Of a stretch of DNA of 64,000 nucleotides, positions 13,101 through 22,929 are shown piece after piece (the first letter of the stretch is position 1; each line of letters starts with the position of its first letter). Both the position numbers and the translations under genes were made by a program. The notes under the pieces were generated by a model, which saw only the letters and a program-made list of their open reading frames with translations, was not told where the DNA came from and searched no databases. This DNA comes from Paracyclopina nana (Eukaryota > Arthropoda > Copepoda > Cyclopoida > Cyclopettidae). The DNA is taken from NCBI GenBank assembly GCA_019096065.1, contig JAGUCH010000004.1, positions 4,402,001 to 4,466,000 of the forward strand. Direction: 5' to 3'.

Positions 13101-13708
13101 AAGCACCCAATGACATCTTCGACGAGGCAGATCTCGGTGGGGAGGAAATTGTGGAAAATGTGGATGCAGTCTTCAAAGTCGATGAACTTTGTCTTGGACA
13201 TTTCTTGAGTCTTGAGCGAGTACTTGTAGATGACTAGCACATTGACAGCGGCTACCATGAAGTTGCCAGTCGAAGGGCACACCGCAATCTGGACAGGGGA
13301 GTCCCTATGGGGAAACTCGATCAAGTCGAGCATGTTGTCAAGGCCTGGCTGATCAGATCGGAGGCTGGGCGTCACTCGGGACGCGATTCGAGGCCGCACT
13401 GAGGCTGTCTCCACTTTTGGGTTGGACCAATTGCAATAAATCCTCACTGCAGCACCCTTTTCCCCGGGCTGGCCTTCCAATGTGGCAAGGTAGTTGCCCA
13501 CAGGAGAATGCACCAGAATGGAAACCCGGTCGATTGTCGGGAAGGTGTGCGAAATTTGTCCGGCCTTTTTCAAAGCCCTCACCTCGACTTGAAGGCTGTC
13601 GTTCGCCAACAGTAAAGTGGACTGCCCTGCCATCGTGGATGCCAACGGGGTGGGCAAGGGGGCCACATCTTGGCTCAGGAAGTGGTGAACAGAGATTACT
13701 TTGACCAT
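10172..13708 (-). CDS. HPS3: HPS3-type BLOC-2 complex subunit
   Basis: A single-exon 1,178-residue frame resembling Hermansky-Pudlak syndrome 3 protein (human about 1,004 residues). BLOC-2 (HPS3, HPS5, HPS6) works in traffic to lysosome-related organelles. Shared landmarks are the N-terminal beta-propeller-like region, a LALYKNMLELAN stretch matching the human QLYKEM region, LPYYRMSGKPI matching LPYYKMSG, and the C-terminal TFLDVLPGG matching FMNVLPEDG. The human clathrin-box motif LLDFE corresponds to FIDFE here, so the box is weakened. The extra length lies in serine/asparagine-rich insertions around residues 215-330. The start ATG (13708) sits just after a plausible acceptor (CTTTCCAG), so a 5' UTR intron is likely. 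The absence of coding introns over 3.5 kb is unusual beside the multi-exon neighbours. Confidence 0.85.
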   Translation of the reverse strand: MVKVISVHHFLSQDVAPLPTPLASTMAGQSTLLLANDSLQVEVRALKKAGQISHTFPTIDRVSILVHSPVGNYLATLEGQPGEKGAAVRIYCNWSNPKVETASVRPRIASRVTPSLRSDQPGLDNMLDLIEFPHRDSPVQIAVCPSTGNFMVAAVNVLVIYKYSLKTQEMSKTKFIDFEDCIHIFHNFLPTEICLVEDVIGCLNLNEVHVFKVKLVDCNDEKNLRSVSVYSFSSESDSSLLLDPWTGKPRRNSDNSDNTNESELNNKPGVTFKNVTLAREEGSDTSEMHHIPGYVGNVKRHPNHILLPDGLSAKNKIILPDVEKANRDFLSHAAPKIMEQIIGPKAAPPLVTNGSGLHCGLNAEVIVKLVPTAANSDQDAMIEAEAVTLVHCKLIKSEEGRNQFKNLCLAPVFWREFRVRKSNHQGSRSPLSPHVGQIQAHPLQSNFHPHLMSMTLCFTSNNEGYIYHLPGHIRKPGRGLGVQRVAVCPFTSPVGKIALESPTILHAITQTGLETYTLCTGACTVIEAEAMDNRTKACPETNLPVCLVGIRPFLGVRNVISSGTYLVLLSCSDEGQQSDSLEERPAPKWTLYNLALPTPLALYKNMLELANMSRTLNPQGYSELICEAHIILRTACHQLTWQMATTKDNHEIDAQLQTTRESFLASCQLLGNYYALNVESKAEAELALPYYRMSGKPIFLLLKTARDLWFDEDRPKDSTLTPGLIHYITQIILNPVEGEDIMEANLADLIIEMLGKFAPDTLAFLVLKSPNFRQFKSSKILSYICELTRREASGGDVFVPEPIHVLAFVVLSMEQDSEEQEKCRTYLQLLSPGKLSEVALEHHELLIEATGNEQSLSDVASVLRDAVPTTFVEVLVSLIKSDIYSLQMVLRLLIGSLVSSSSTAENRANDTALLQLFLEAYFIDVIESSQICQEHSSSILLDGDQLQALHTLVRSYLTSLSVPVHFEEKNIDCNMFGNRHLYLDLLPPFKSSTNVKDLLLNADSPEFWCQNSLLKLQSLLCSNLCKGASCKSIVQGYLDMKQDTIGYLSLRILCLDDPKSSIPLLVDHHPDVLLPFAKENKADLDIWKLMLKCLQDELSTKSTEDPKHEAWYSAMQEILDHLAKTLVLDTFLDVLPGGPQNNEDFQGYIQLCRKNQQAHQIQNLIVNTGHKLLSTLTF

Positions 13709-13739
13709 GGCGATTCTGGAAAGTAAACGGTAGGTTCAT

Positions 13740-16138
13740 ATTATATTACTGTACTGCACCATATCCTATGTTCGTGGTCAAACACGCAAACTCCTCATAA
13801 AAAGTGCCCTTGGCATTTTCATGTTATGTATTCAGCCAGATCATATATCGCATTTACGTACGTTTAGTGAGCTGGTCTATGCGAGGGGAAATGTCATTTT
13901 GCAAAAGCCTACATGGAAAGCTTTCAACTCATAGGAGACAACCAACCACATGCAAAGTCATTTCATTTTTTACCTTCTGGCAGTAGTGCATAGTATTTTC
14001 CATAAGAGAAAAAAATAACAAAAAGTGTAAGCTAGGAATGGTTTCTAACATCTCAATAAAGGCATGGGCTTGGCCATCAGATCAAAAAACCAATGTGCAA
14101 TTTGCTAATGGAGCACTCATGCTGCCATGATCATTAATTCATGCATAAAAAGCCAATTATTTTGATCACCACACCATACATTTTCTATCTGTTTTCGTAT
14201 TCTTATATGATTAGAAACTAAGGACTCAAAATTCTGCAAGGTGTTAATTTAGAGGGCAGATTGCTCGCTGAGGTGTTCGCATTTTTTTTTTTTTGTAATA
14301 TACCGTGAATATTGAAGAAAAACGTAATGTTTCGCCTTCAAAATCTGTGAATGGAAAAGATAACCTGAAGTAGGCCCAATAATCAACTGCTACTAGAAAG
14401 CATATTTTTGAATCTTCATCTAAATCCGCCTTACTGGCCACTAGCGACACCAAAAAGCTATATTCGTCTTACCAGGTATTTCAATTTCAAATCTCTGTAT
14501 GCGTAGAAACCGACCAAACTAATTTGTCCTAAAATGGCTGCGTAAAAGCACCAAGGTTTTACAGCTTCAAGCAATGGCCACTTTGCTGTTAGGGCACAAC
14601 TTGTACAACCTTCAAAGGCTCTTTAAAGAGTGCAACTTTCAAGATAAGAGTGGAAACAGGCACAAGAATGGAGGGAGTTTTCTTCATTACTTTCATCAAT
14701 CATTTCCAGCTTTCTCGGCCTAGCATTTGGATTGAAGGCCGTCGATACATCACAGAAGCATGCATAAAAGTGTGGAACTCTCGGGAAAAAAGACGCACAT
14801 ATAATTTCTTTATATGGTGGCTTTCTTCCAGTGCTGGTCACAAAAGCTATGCAGCATAAAAACCCTCATGCTCGGCTTTACCTGCAGCTACGGTGTTCAA
14901 TTGTGCTGAATTTACACAAAGCCTACTACTATGTTGTATAGTACGTGGCTGCATACTTAGTATTTCCTCCCAAGAGACAGAGAGAGCAGCCTCGGAATAG
15001 GAAAAACTTGCTCAGAATAAACGTCTAGCTCTCAGCCTCCAAATGATTCCATTAAGTAAATTACCATTACTCTACTCTCAGGTTGTAAAATGCGCTAGCA
15101 TTTATCAGTGCCAATAGAAAGAGGAAAAAATCGTGGACATCTAAGCTATTGAAGGGTCTTCGATTGCTTTGATTTATCAGTCTTTGAGCTTGCAAGGGTT
15201 GGGACCTTATAGCTAACAAAGATGCTAATGAATTGCATTCATTAGCCCCCTTGAGGTTATGAAGCGCTGAATGCGGAGCACACAACATACACAGAATGAA
15301 TAGAGGGGACGGAGTGTTCATTGATTGCCAATGCACTTCAAGAGGACAGCACTGACTAACAGTGCATTAGTTGAGAATGGCATGGCTAATGTGTGATAAT
15401 TGGGAACGTGGGAATATTTTAAGCTGGCTTTGTAAAAGAGATGCTACTATTGCGTTGAATGCTGAAATATCAACGCATCAAACAGCTATATGCTGAAAAT
15501 CTTAGATTCTCGCGAGCATGTGTCATGTAATATATTCTTAAAGGCCGCTAGACTTGACTCATACTAAGAAATAATACGCTGAAGAAGCTTATGATTTAAC
15601 TAAATTAATTGGCTAATCGTTATTCCTTATTTTTTTCTCATTTTACCTAAAAGCTCCAAGTTATTCAATGGCCCACAAATAGTAATTTTTGAATACCATA
15701 TCATGAAAGCCAAGATCGAGAGGCCTAATCAAGGTTTAGCCCTTGGTTTTCCCATTTTGCTCTTTTAGTAGCAATAGGGAAAGAATGCCAAATGCCGCAT
15801 TTTTTAAGTCACGCAAATGTAGCCTACGATGGAAAATTCTTCACTTTGCTTAAAAAAGCAAGAAAGTACAATGACAAAAGGAAAAACTCACATTTTAGGT
15901 CAGCTTTGCGAAGATGTCAATTTCTCTCGGAGAACGGACAGGACAACATTTTGAGCAATGTTTGTGTGATTTTTCTCAATAGTTCAGCATAGAAGCTGCT
16001 TTCACTTTCAGTCTTCCGAGGGGACTTTTAGAAAGCCTCGACGAGAGCCGAGGCCAGAAGGGAGTCGACGACGACTATCATGAATGCGGTGGAGCTCGCT
16101 GAGTAGCGAGTTGTTGATGTTTGTGATTGAGAGTTTGG
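13740..16138. other. Intergenic region between HPS3 and PBK
   Basis: About 2.4 kb between divergent genes. No frame resembles a known protein. It is moderately AT-rich and probably holds 5' UTR exons and regulatory DNA of HPS3 (leftward) and PBK (rightward), but no element could be fixed by eye. Confidence 0.45.
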
Positions 16139-16152
16139 CCGCTAGGGGGCCA
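16139..16152 (+). promoter_or_regulatory. CTCF-like motif upstream of PBK
   Basis: CCGCTAGGGGGCCA lies about 60 bp upstream of the PBK start codon and matches the animal CTCF core (CCASYAGRKGGC) at all but one position. It is a motif match only; binding is inferred. Confidence 0.35.
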
Positions 16153-16210
16153 CGTTAGTGAACTATTTTAGCGCGGAAAACAAAACAAATTTTGTGCGTC
16201 AAACGGAAGA

Positions 16211-17358
16211 ATGGCTGATTTCAATTCTCCCGTGAGAAAGAAGTCCAAGACTCAAGACGATGCTTTTAAGACGCCCGTGATGAGGCGACTTTTGGGCAAA
16301 TCTCAACCTGTTTCCTCGCCGGCATTTGAAATTCCACCCTCGCCATGCTTGAAGCAACTTGGTTTTGGAACCGGTTCGTACATGTGAATATTCTTAGCGA
16401 AATGTGACAGCCCATGTCGTAGTACTTTTAATGTCATTCTGGCTACCTTGGTATGCCGTTTAGTAAAATTAATTTGCTCTATTTTTCAGGTGTCAAAGTT
16501 TTGCTTTTTGAGAGGTCACCAAGGTCTGGAGGTCCGAGGTCACCTTGGGCCATTAAAAAGCTCAACAAAGCCCACGCAGGCCTGGACATTGCTGAAAGAT
16601 TGGAAAAGGAGGCTGCCATTCTGAAGACATTAAACCACCCAAATATTGTGGGCTACAGGGGCTTCAAGCGGTCTTCTGACGGCTCACAGATTCTTGCCCT
16701 TGAAACCAAGGCCAAATGCCGATCCCTTTTCGACATTTTAGAAGAAATTCAAGATGAGGGCCTCGAAGAGATGAAACCTTTTGCACCCAAACACATTCTA
16801 TTTGTTGCTAAAGAAATTGCCAAAGCATTGCATTATTTGCATACTGAAAAGCACCTTTTGCACGGAGACCTGAAAGCTGCCAACATTCTTGTGGATGGTG
16901 ACTTTGAAGCCGTAAAACTGTGCGACTTTGGAGTTACCATACCGCTAGGGAAGGACGGAATTGCTGACCCTAAAATTCAGTATGTTGGCACCGAACCCTG
17001 GTCCGCACCTGAAGTTATTGAGGAGAATGATATTACTGCAAAAGCAGATATTTACTCTCTTGGGTGCGTCATCTTCGAAATGCTGGCTCTAGACACACCT
17101 CATGCCAACAAGCTACCTCCTCTCGATGACAGCATTGAAATGGACGAGAATGCAGGATACGACACTACCGAGTACGACGAATCCATGGGAACGCGGCCCG
17201 AGTTGCCTGATTACTTCAAGTACGACGCAAGCTACGAGCAAGCGTTGAGTATCTTCTATGCGTGCACCTCAGAAGACCCAGACCAGAGGCCATCTGCTGC
17301 AAAGCTGATAGAATTGCTCGAACTGAACGACAACGAGAACCAAAGTAACAACCGATGA
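16211..17358 (+). CDS. PBK: PBK/TOPK-type mitotic protein kinase
   Basis: Two exons, 16211-16373 and 16490-17358, joined in phase 1 across a 116-bp intron (donor GTTCGT, acceptor TTTTTCAG), give 343 residues (human PBK 322). PBK is a MAPKK-like serine/threonine kinase active in mitosis. The intron splits the glycine loop LGFGTGVKV. Other landmarks are the lysine motif WAIKKLN, the catalytic loop HGDLKAANI (HGD instead of HRD, as in vertebrate PBK), a DFG motif (human PBK has DVG), and GTEPWSAPEV. The N-terminus has proline-directed sites FNSP and FKTP like the CDK1 site FKTP of human PBK. The C-terminal PDZ-binding ETDV of human PBK is missing; this protein ends in a polar tail. Its 3' end converges on BICRA with 249 bp between stop codons. 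Confidence 0.92.
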
Positions 17359-17607
17359 AGTATGTATTTAGATGAAAATATCTCGAAAGTACACAATTTG
17401 TGAAGCGAGTAAAACTGGCTATTGCTGTGGCATAATTCCGTCAACGGTCTTGTAAATGATATAGTATTTATAGATAATTATGATAGTAGAAATGAGTTTC
17501 GTAAGCATTCAAGTACTGTCACATGCATCGCCTACGACGAAAGACTGCTTGCCAGGATAAAAGGCGAATTTGTCACATTTTCACAGGACGGTGGTGTGTG
17601 GTGAAGG

Positions 17608-20600
17608 TCAAAATTGAGGAATCGAGTTCACTGCTGCCTCAGTCACTGGATCACGTTCGACACCGGTCTCGTCTTCTATCGAATCCAGCAGACCTGTGAT
17701 GTTGTTCAGATCTGGGGTTTCGATGCGGTCACCTTGAGGAAGGGTATCCAAAATGCTGTTGATAGCACTTTGGACAGAATCCGCGGATGATCCAAATGCT
17801 GCCGCAACAACATCGTCCTCATCGCCACCCATGTTGAGCACATCATCGTCGTCCTCGTCCTCATCCTCATCATTGCTCTCGGCATCCAGAATAGACCCGA
17901 TGGCGCGCTCGGTGTCCACGTCTTTGAGCGTGAACTCTTCATCACTGTCATCGTTGTCGTCAACTAAGCTATCCATTTGCTTGTTCACGGCCTCGTAGCG
18001 ACTAAGCTCATTATGCATAGATTCATATTCATCCTCTGCACCAGTCCCCTCGTTCTGGTGCTGCTTGATCCAACTTCCACTTTCGCTTCTGCTGAACTTG
18101 AATCCTATCCTACAGTCTCCAGACTCGACTCGTTTTCTTTTATGCCCTGCAGAGGGTCCAGGCATGTCATCAAATGAAGGCAGCGAGCCCTCGTTTGAAG
18201 AGCCAGGCTTTTCTTGCAAAACATCTCGGTGGTGAATGACAGAGAGGTACTGAGAGTATTCTTTCCTTTTCTCCTCATCCAGCATTGGCACATCGATCAT
18301 GTTGCCAGCCTCTACCTCCTCCTTCTCCCTTGCGTGGATTTGACGCTCCTCTGTGTCCCATATTCGGGCAAGCATGACCTCTTCAGAGGATGAGACCATG
18401 CGCTTGCTCTCTTGTAGCAGCAAAAAGTGATACCTATCTAGCATTCCGTGATACTTGTCCAAAAGCATGCTGGACTTGTCCTCAAATTCATCCTCGGCCC
18501 TCACCATTTCTTCGGGGCTCGCATCAAGCTCGTAGAACACGTGAAATCTCAGTAGAGCCATCAGAGCGTTCCTCACGCTTTTGAAGGGCATCTTGTATTT
18601 TGGGTTCACAGCCATGTCTTGATCATTTTTAATCTGACTTTCAAACTTCTTTATGCTAAAGGCGATCGCATGCTCCTGTTTGGTCCTTGCAATGCCCACA
18701 GTTGACGAGGATGAGCTACCTTCATCCCCCGGCAGCCTTATGGTCCCAGCACCCATGGGCAGGGGCCTCTTTGGGGCTATGCCAGCACCTCCTTGCGACC
18801 TGAGAAGTTGCAACTGAAGCTGGTTGTTACGCAAATTTCGCAATTGGTGGGGCTGAAAGTTAAGCTGCTGGAGCAGAGCTGCCTTATTGGCTGCGATGTA
18901 AGCCTCCTGCTGGTCCGGAGGAACTTGTGCAAACTTCTGCTTGAACAGTGATATCGTTCGTTTTTGGTCATCTGTAAGTTCATCCAGAGCCGATGCGGGA
19001 GATGGAGCAGGTTGTGGCAACACCGCAGTTGCCTCAGCCGTGACCACGACTGGTGGCTGTAATGAGATCGCTTGGTTCCCAACAGAGTGAGTGTATCTGA
19101 TTGGTACCGTCTTGTTGTTAATCGTCACATTTGGCACAGGAATTGACTTTGAAATGGGTGGCTGCAAAAGAATGCGGACTTTCATTTTGAGCTAGCTCTG
19201 AAAAACATGGAAAAGCACACTTACAACTGTACTGATGGAGGAAGAGGAACTCAAAGAGGAAACTACTATGGTTGCTGTAGAGAGTGAAACTTGCTAAAAT
19301 GGAAAAAAAATAACGTAAATAAAAGCTACAATTCATGCAAACCAAGTGATGAAAAATACATGCACATTTTTCGGATAATTGTTTACCTCTGATACATTTG
19401 GTGTAGGTACAGGTCGACCAGCGGCAAGAATTTGCTGTTGCTGGATGTTAAGTTGGGCGAGCTCTGCCTCGTCTTTGCTTGATCGAACGGCTTGACGTTC
19501 AAACTCAAGCTTACGAGCTTGGACCGCTCGCAGACGCTAAAAATAGTAATAGCATTAGTAAAATGCTCCGTTGGAGGCTCAAAGATAGTTTTCATTACAT
19601 TTTGTAGCTCAGGAGTAAGCTCGATGGTTTGCACCTTCTGGAGGCTGCCATTGGGCCCCCTGACGAGTTTAGTATTTTGGGGCACATTGGGCAGGGCTCT
19701 TCTCAAAGTGGACGCACCTCCAATGGCCAAAGCGGATTCCCCAACTTTTTCCGTAGGCTCTTCAGCGGTTGGACTCGAGATGCTATTCAAAAACGAAGCT
19801 TGGAAGCCCGTTGTTCCTGATGAGACTTTAGGCAAGCTTGGGGCAACTACTGCTGGCGATTTCGGCTGAGATGTGCTATTGGCAAGACTTTGGGGCTTGA
19901 TAATTGCAGGAGGGGGCGATGAGCAGCTACTATCGTCACCTCCAGTAAAGGTACTGAAGAGCTCATTCATTTTATCACTGTCCACGGGAGTGTTGCCCAA
20001 TTTGATGGCAGAATCTTTCTGCAGAGACTCCAATAGCTGCGAGATTTGGGCATCAGCTTCTGCAGTTTCTTGGCTAAGCTGGGATTTAAATGCGGGAGCA
20101 ACGCTCGAGCTAGTCGTCGCAACCATTGGCGTCAGCTTAGGCATACCAGGATCTGGCTGTTTGACCAAAGGAGTCGATGAACTAAAAGAATCACCACTTT
20201 TGCTCGAGCCTTGATCAGGGAGGTTAGCAATGTTGGTGCCAAACGTGGAGAAATCGAAATGCTCTGGCGTGAGCGCTGTTTCGCCAGTCTTCTCGAAAAA
20301 GGATTTAAGTTCATTGCGTGATCGGAACCTCTTGCCCGTAGGACCAATGATAAATACTTCAAAGCGCCCGGCAGAAGCTCCACTCTTTCTTTGGGAGACC
20401 TTTCGGTGCCAACCGGCTGGCAAACGGTCGTCATTGTACAAAGGTGTCCTATTTGGATCAGGAGGGTTTCGCGACTTTTTGGGCGAAGTTTGCGAAGAAA
20501 CCAAAGCTGCGCACGTGGTCGTCACAGCTCCCAACTGCTGCCCTTGCTCAATCACAGTCGTTGACGGTAAGGCTACCGTAGCCGTCCCTATCATGTTCCC

Positions 20601-22799
20601 AGAAGCTGTGAAGAGGGGCGTGGAGCCTCCAGTGAGGTTTATGCTTTGCGCAAGCCCATCACCGGTGATCGTCTGCAATTTTCAAGCGTCAGTTAGTAGA
20701 CGGAATTTTTTCCACTAATCATAAAAAAGGTCTTACTGCTTGTGTCAAAATGGTTGGTGCAGTTGGTGCACTCTGCAGGATAAACGACTGCCCTCGCACC
20801 AATTGAAATTGGTTGCCTCCAGCAGACTAAAATAGATAAGCCGTTAGAAATGTAGAAATACAGCGCAGAATGGTGATACATTACCTGCATGATTTGTTGT
20901 GGAATTTGAGCAACTATCTGATTGCCTCCGGATGTGTAGATGATGTTTTCCCCTGGTTGCTGTGATGTCAAGATTGCATTTTGTACCGAAACAACTGATG
21001 GCTGCTCGACGTCCTGCGTAATGATTTGAGCCCCTTCCCCATTGTAGCCATCCAAATCATCAAGACCAACATCTTTCATCAATTCACCAAGGTCCAATCC
21101 GGATTTGTTCCCCCCACCATCAGACTTGATAGCTTTAAGCTTCTTCTTGGCTTTCTTCTTAGCGGAGCTGTTTTTCGTTGGTGAAGTCTCTGTGGCGTCA
21201 ATTGCATTAGCTGTGGTCACGTAAGTGGGCGAGGCCATTGGCTGCTGTTGCATGATTGCATTTTCGCCACTCTGGCCTCCGCCTAACGGAACAGTAATCA
21301 GCTCTGATCCGGAAGGTGTCTGAATTTGTTGGATAAGTTGTTGGCCTTGAGGAGTATTTATTCTAATTTGGGGCCTGGCTGTGATCATACCGGATGGTTG
21401 ATGCTGTAGCAAGATCCTCTGGGGAGTAGTGGAAGAGACAATGGGTAAAATCGTTGGGGCTGTAGGGGCTGTGGGCCGCATTACCAAAATGGGATTTCCA
21501 CCCTGAGGCTGGTAAAGGAAGGGTTGGTGGGTCAGGAGCAGAGGGGCCGAGCCAGCACTTGTCAACACTCCCCCAGTATTAAGAAGGAATTGCTGCGGCT
21601 GATTCGAGCCTCCAGCTACTGTAGCCATAGTAACCATTGACCTTTGGCCGGTAGCCACCGAGGTCACCACCACATTTGTGGAAGTGGCTGGCTTGGGCAA
21701 CAACTGAGGTTGCTGCTTACTAGTTTTTACTGCAGGTGTGGAGGTAGCCTTTGGTGGAGCTGGCTGCAATGTGGCTGTGAACTGGAGGCCACCCTGGATC
21801 ACAGTTGGGGTGGACGAGGTCAGGATCGTCCCAGTTGCCATAGTCATCACAGGCTGAGGACCAAGAATGAATCTGCCTTGCTGCTGCTGGGGTGCCGTGA
21901 CCAAGGATACCGGAGGGGGTTGAGTGACAGCCCCTGGGCTCTTGGAGACGACTGCTGAAGGAGTCGTGGTGTAAATGGAAGATGACGAAGATGCAGCAGT
22001 GACTTGCTGCAAGAAGTTGCTGGCTGTTGTGACTTGTCCAAAGAAGTCATCTCCCGTGTCCAACTGACCCAGCATCTGGGAGTGGTCGGAGTTGGAAGTC
22101 CCCTCAAGGATTGAGTTAGCTGCATGGTCATTGAGTATTGGTGAATCGAGCTGTAGGAGAGAGAAGCATTCGTGAAAAAGAGGGCACAAACAGATGGAGA
22201 GATTCATATTATTAGTATATATGTGCAAAATGTGCTTTGATGAGTAGGCTACGCAAATATTGATGCTGTTAGCAGAGTACACTATGTATATATGGTGATG
22301 TTAAGTTGCGGATCACATTAATGCCCATTAACGTTGATGATTATGGCTCTAGAGATGTGCTGGCTGACTGCTCCGAGCATAGTAGACGTGTACAATTTAT
22401 GAATACTTAATGATGATGACTTGAATTGGTACTATGAAAGTGCGGGCTAGAAAGCATGTTAAGCATGAGGATGAAGGAGAAATGAAAACTCACACCCACA
22501 CGCAAGTTCACAGCAGCAGTAACAGCCTCATGTGAAACTGGGCTTACGTAGTCGTGACGAGGGGAGTCATCCATACTGTCTTTGCTTCTCGCGGCCAGTT
22601 CCTCATTATCATTACTCCATGACCAATTCGACATTCTTTAACTTAATGCGCCTTGTCTAATGCAGCGTAGATTCTAGCAGCAGCATTCGAACTCATGGAT
22701 CATACTCACCGGAGGTAAAGATGTTTCAAATAGGGATTCGAGACGCTCGAGGGTCTCCTTGTCGCTCAAGTCGTCGAGGTTAGAGAAGGCCTCGTCCAT
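17608..22799 (-). CDS. BICRA: BICRA/GLTSCR1-type GBAF subunit with embedded MBD
   Basis: Seven coding exons: 22799-22710, 22150-20885, 20826-20737, 20672-19599, 19536-19387, 19293-19225 and 19161-17608. All are joined in phase 0 with GT/AG ends and give 1,430 residues. BICRA/BICRAL proteins are the defining subunits of the BRD9-containing (GBAF) SWI/SNF remodeler. Residues about 1085-1195 match the conserved GLTSCR1 domain (FKSVRNALMALLRFHVF, LLLQESKRM, then an EEVMLARIW stretch). The C-terminus has the repeated motif SVQSAINSIL and ends EAAVNSIPQF like BICRAL. Residues about 566-626 are a methyl-CpG-binding domain closest to MeCP2/MBD4 (LPAGWHRK, QRKSG, AGRFEVF, FRSRNEL); vertebrate BICRA has none. 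The middle is Q/T/P-rich. A coiled-coil-like segment RLRAVQARKLEFERQ is encoded by exon 5. The methionine at 19185 is not a start: it lies upstream of the last acceptor (TTTTGCAG). Confidence 0.88.
22494..22634 (-). other. BICRA: Possible alternative first exon of BICRA
   Basis: An ATG-initiated 47-codon frame (starts MSNWSWSNDNEEL) ends at a good donor (GGT|GTGAGT) in phase 0, so it could splice in frame to the exon starting at 22150. It cannot follow exon 1 in frame without meeting a stop, so if used it would be an alternative start exon. The MDEAFSNLDDL start (22799) is preferred because its donor is equally good and its acidic start resembles BICRA/BICRAL. Confidence 0.35.
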
Positions 22800-22929
22800 A
22801 GCTTCAGAAGCATGCGAGGTGCTGCATTCAAGCTTTTGCGTTGATGACCCGTCATTCCAAGTACTTAGGTCCTAGTTCTGAAACCATGGCATAAAGAAAG
22901 GGGTCATTCACAGCTCTTTTGTCAGCCTG

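Noticed and set aside
12441-13208. 255-codon plus-strand frame inside HPS3
   Set aside because: Lies antisense to a well-supported HPS3 coding region and resembles no family; it is a shadow of codon composition.
19118-19185. Methionine-initiated start for the 3' part of BICRA (MKVRILLQ)
   Set aside because: The acceptor TTTTGCAG at 19162-19169 joins in phase 0 to exon 6, so this is intron plus internal exon, not a separate gene.
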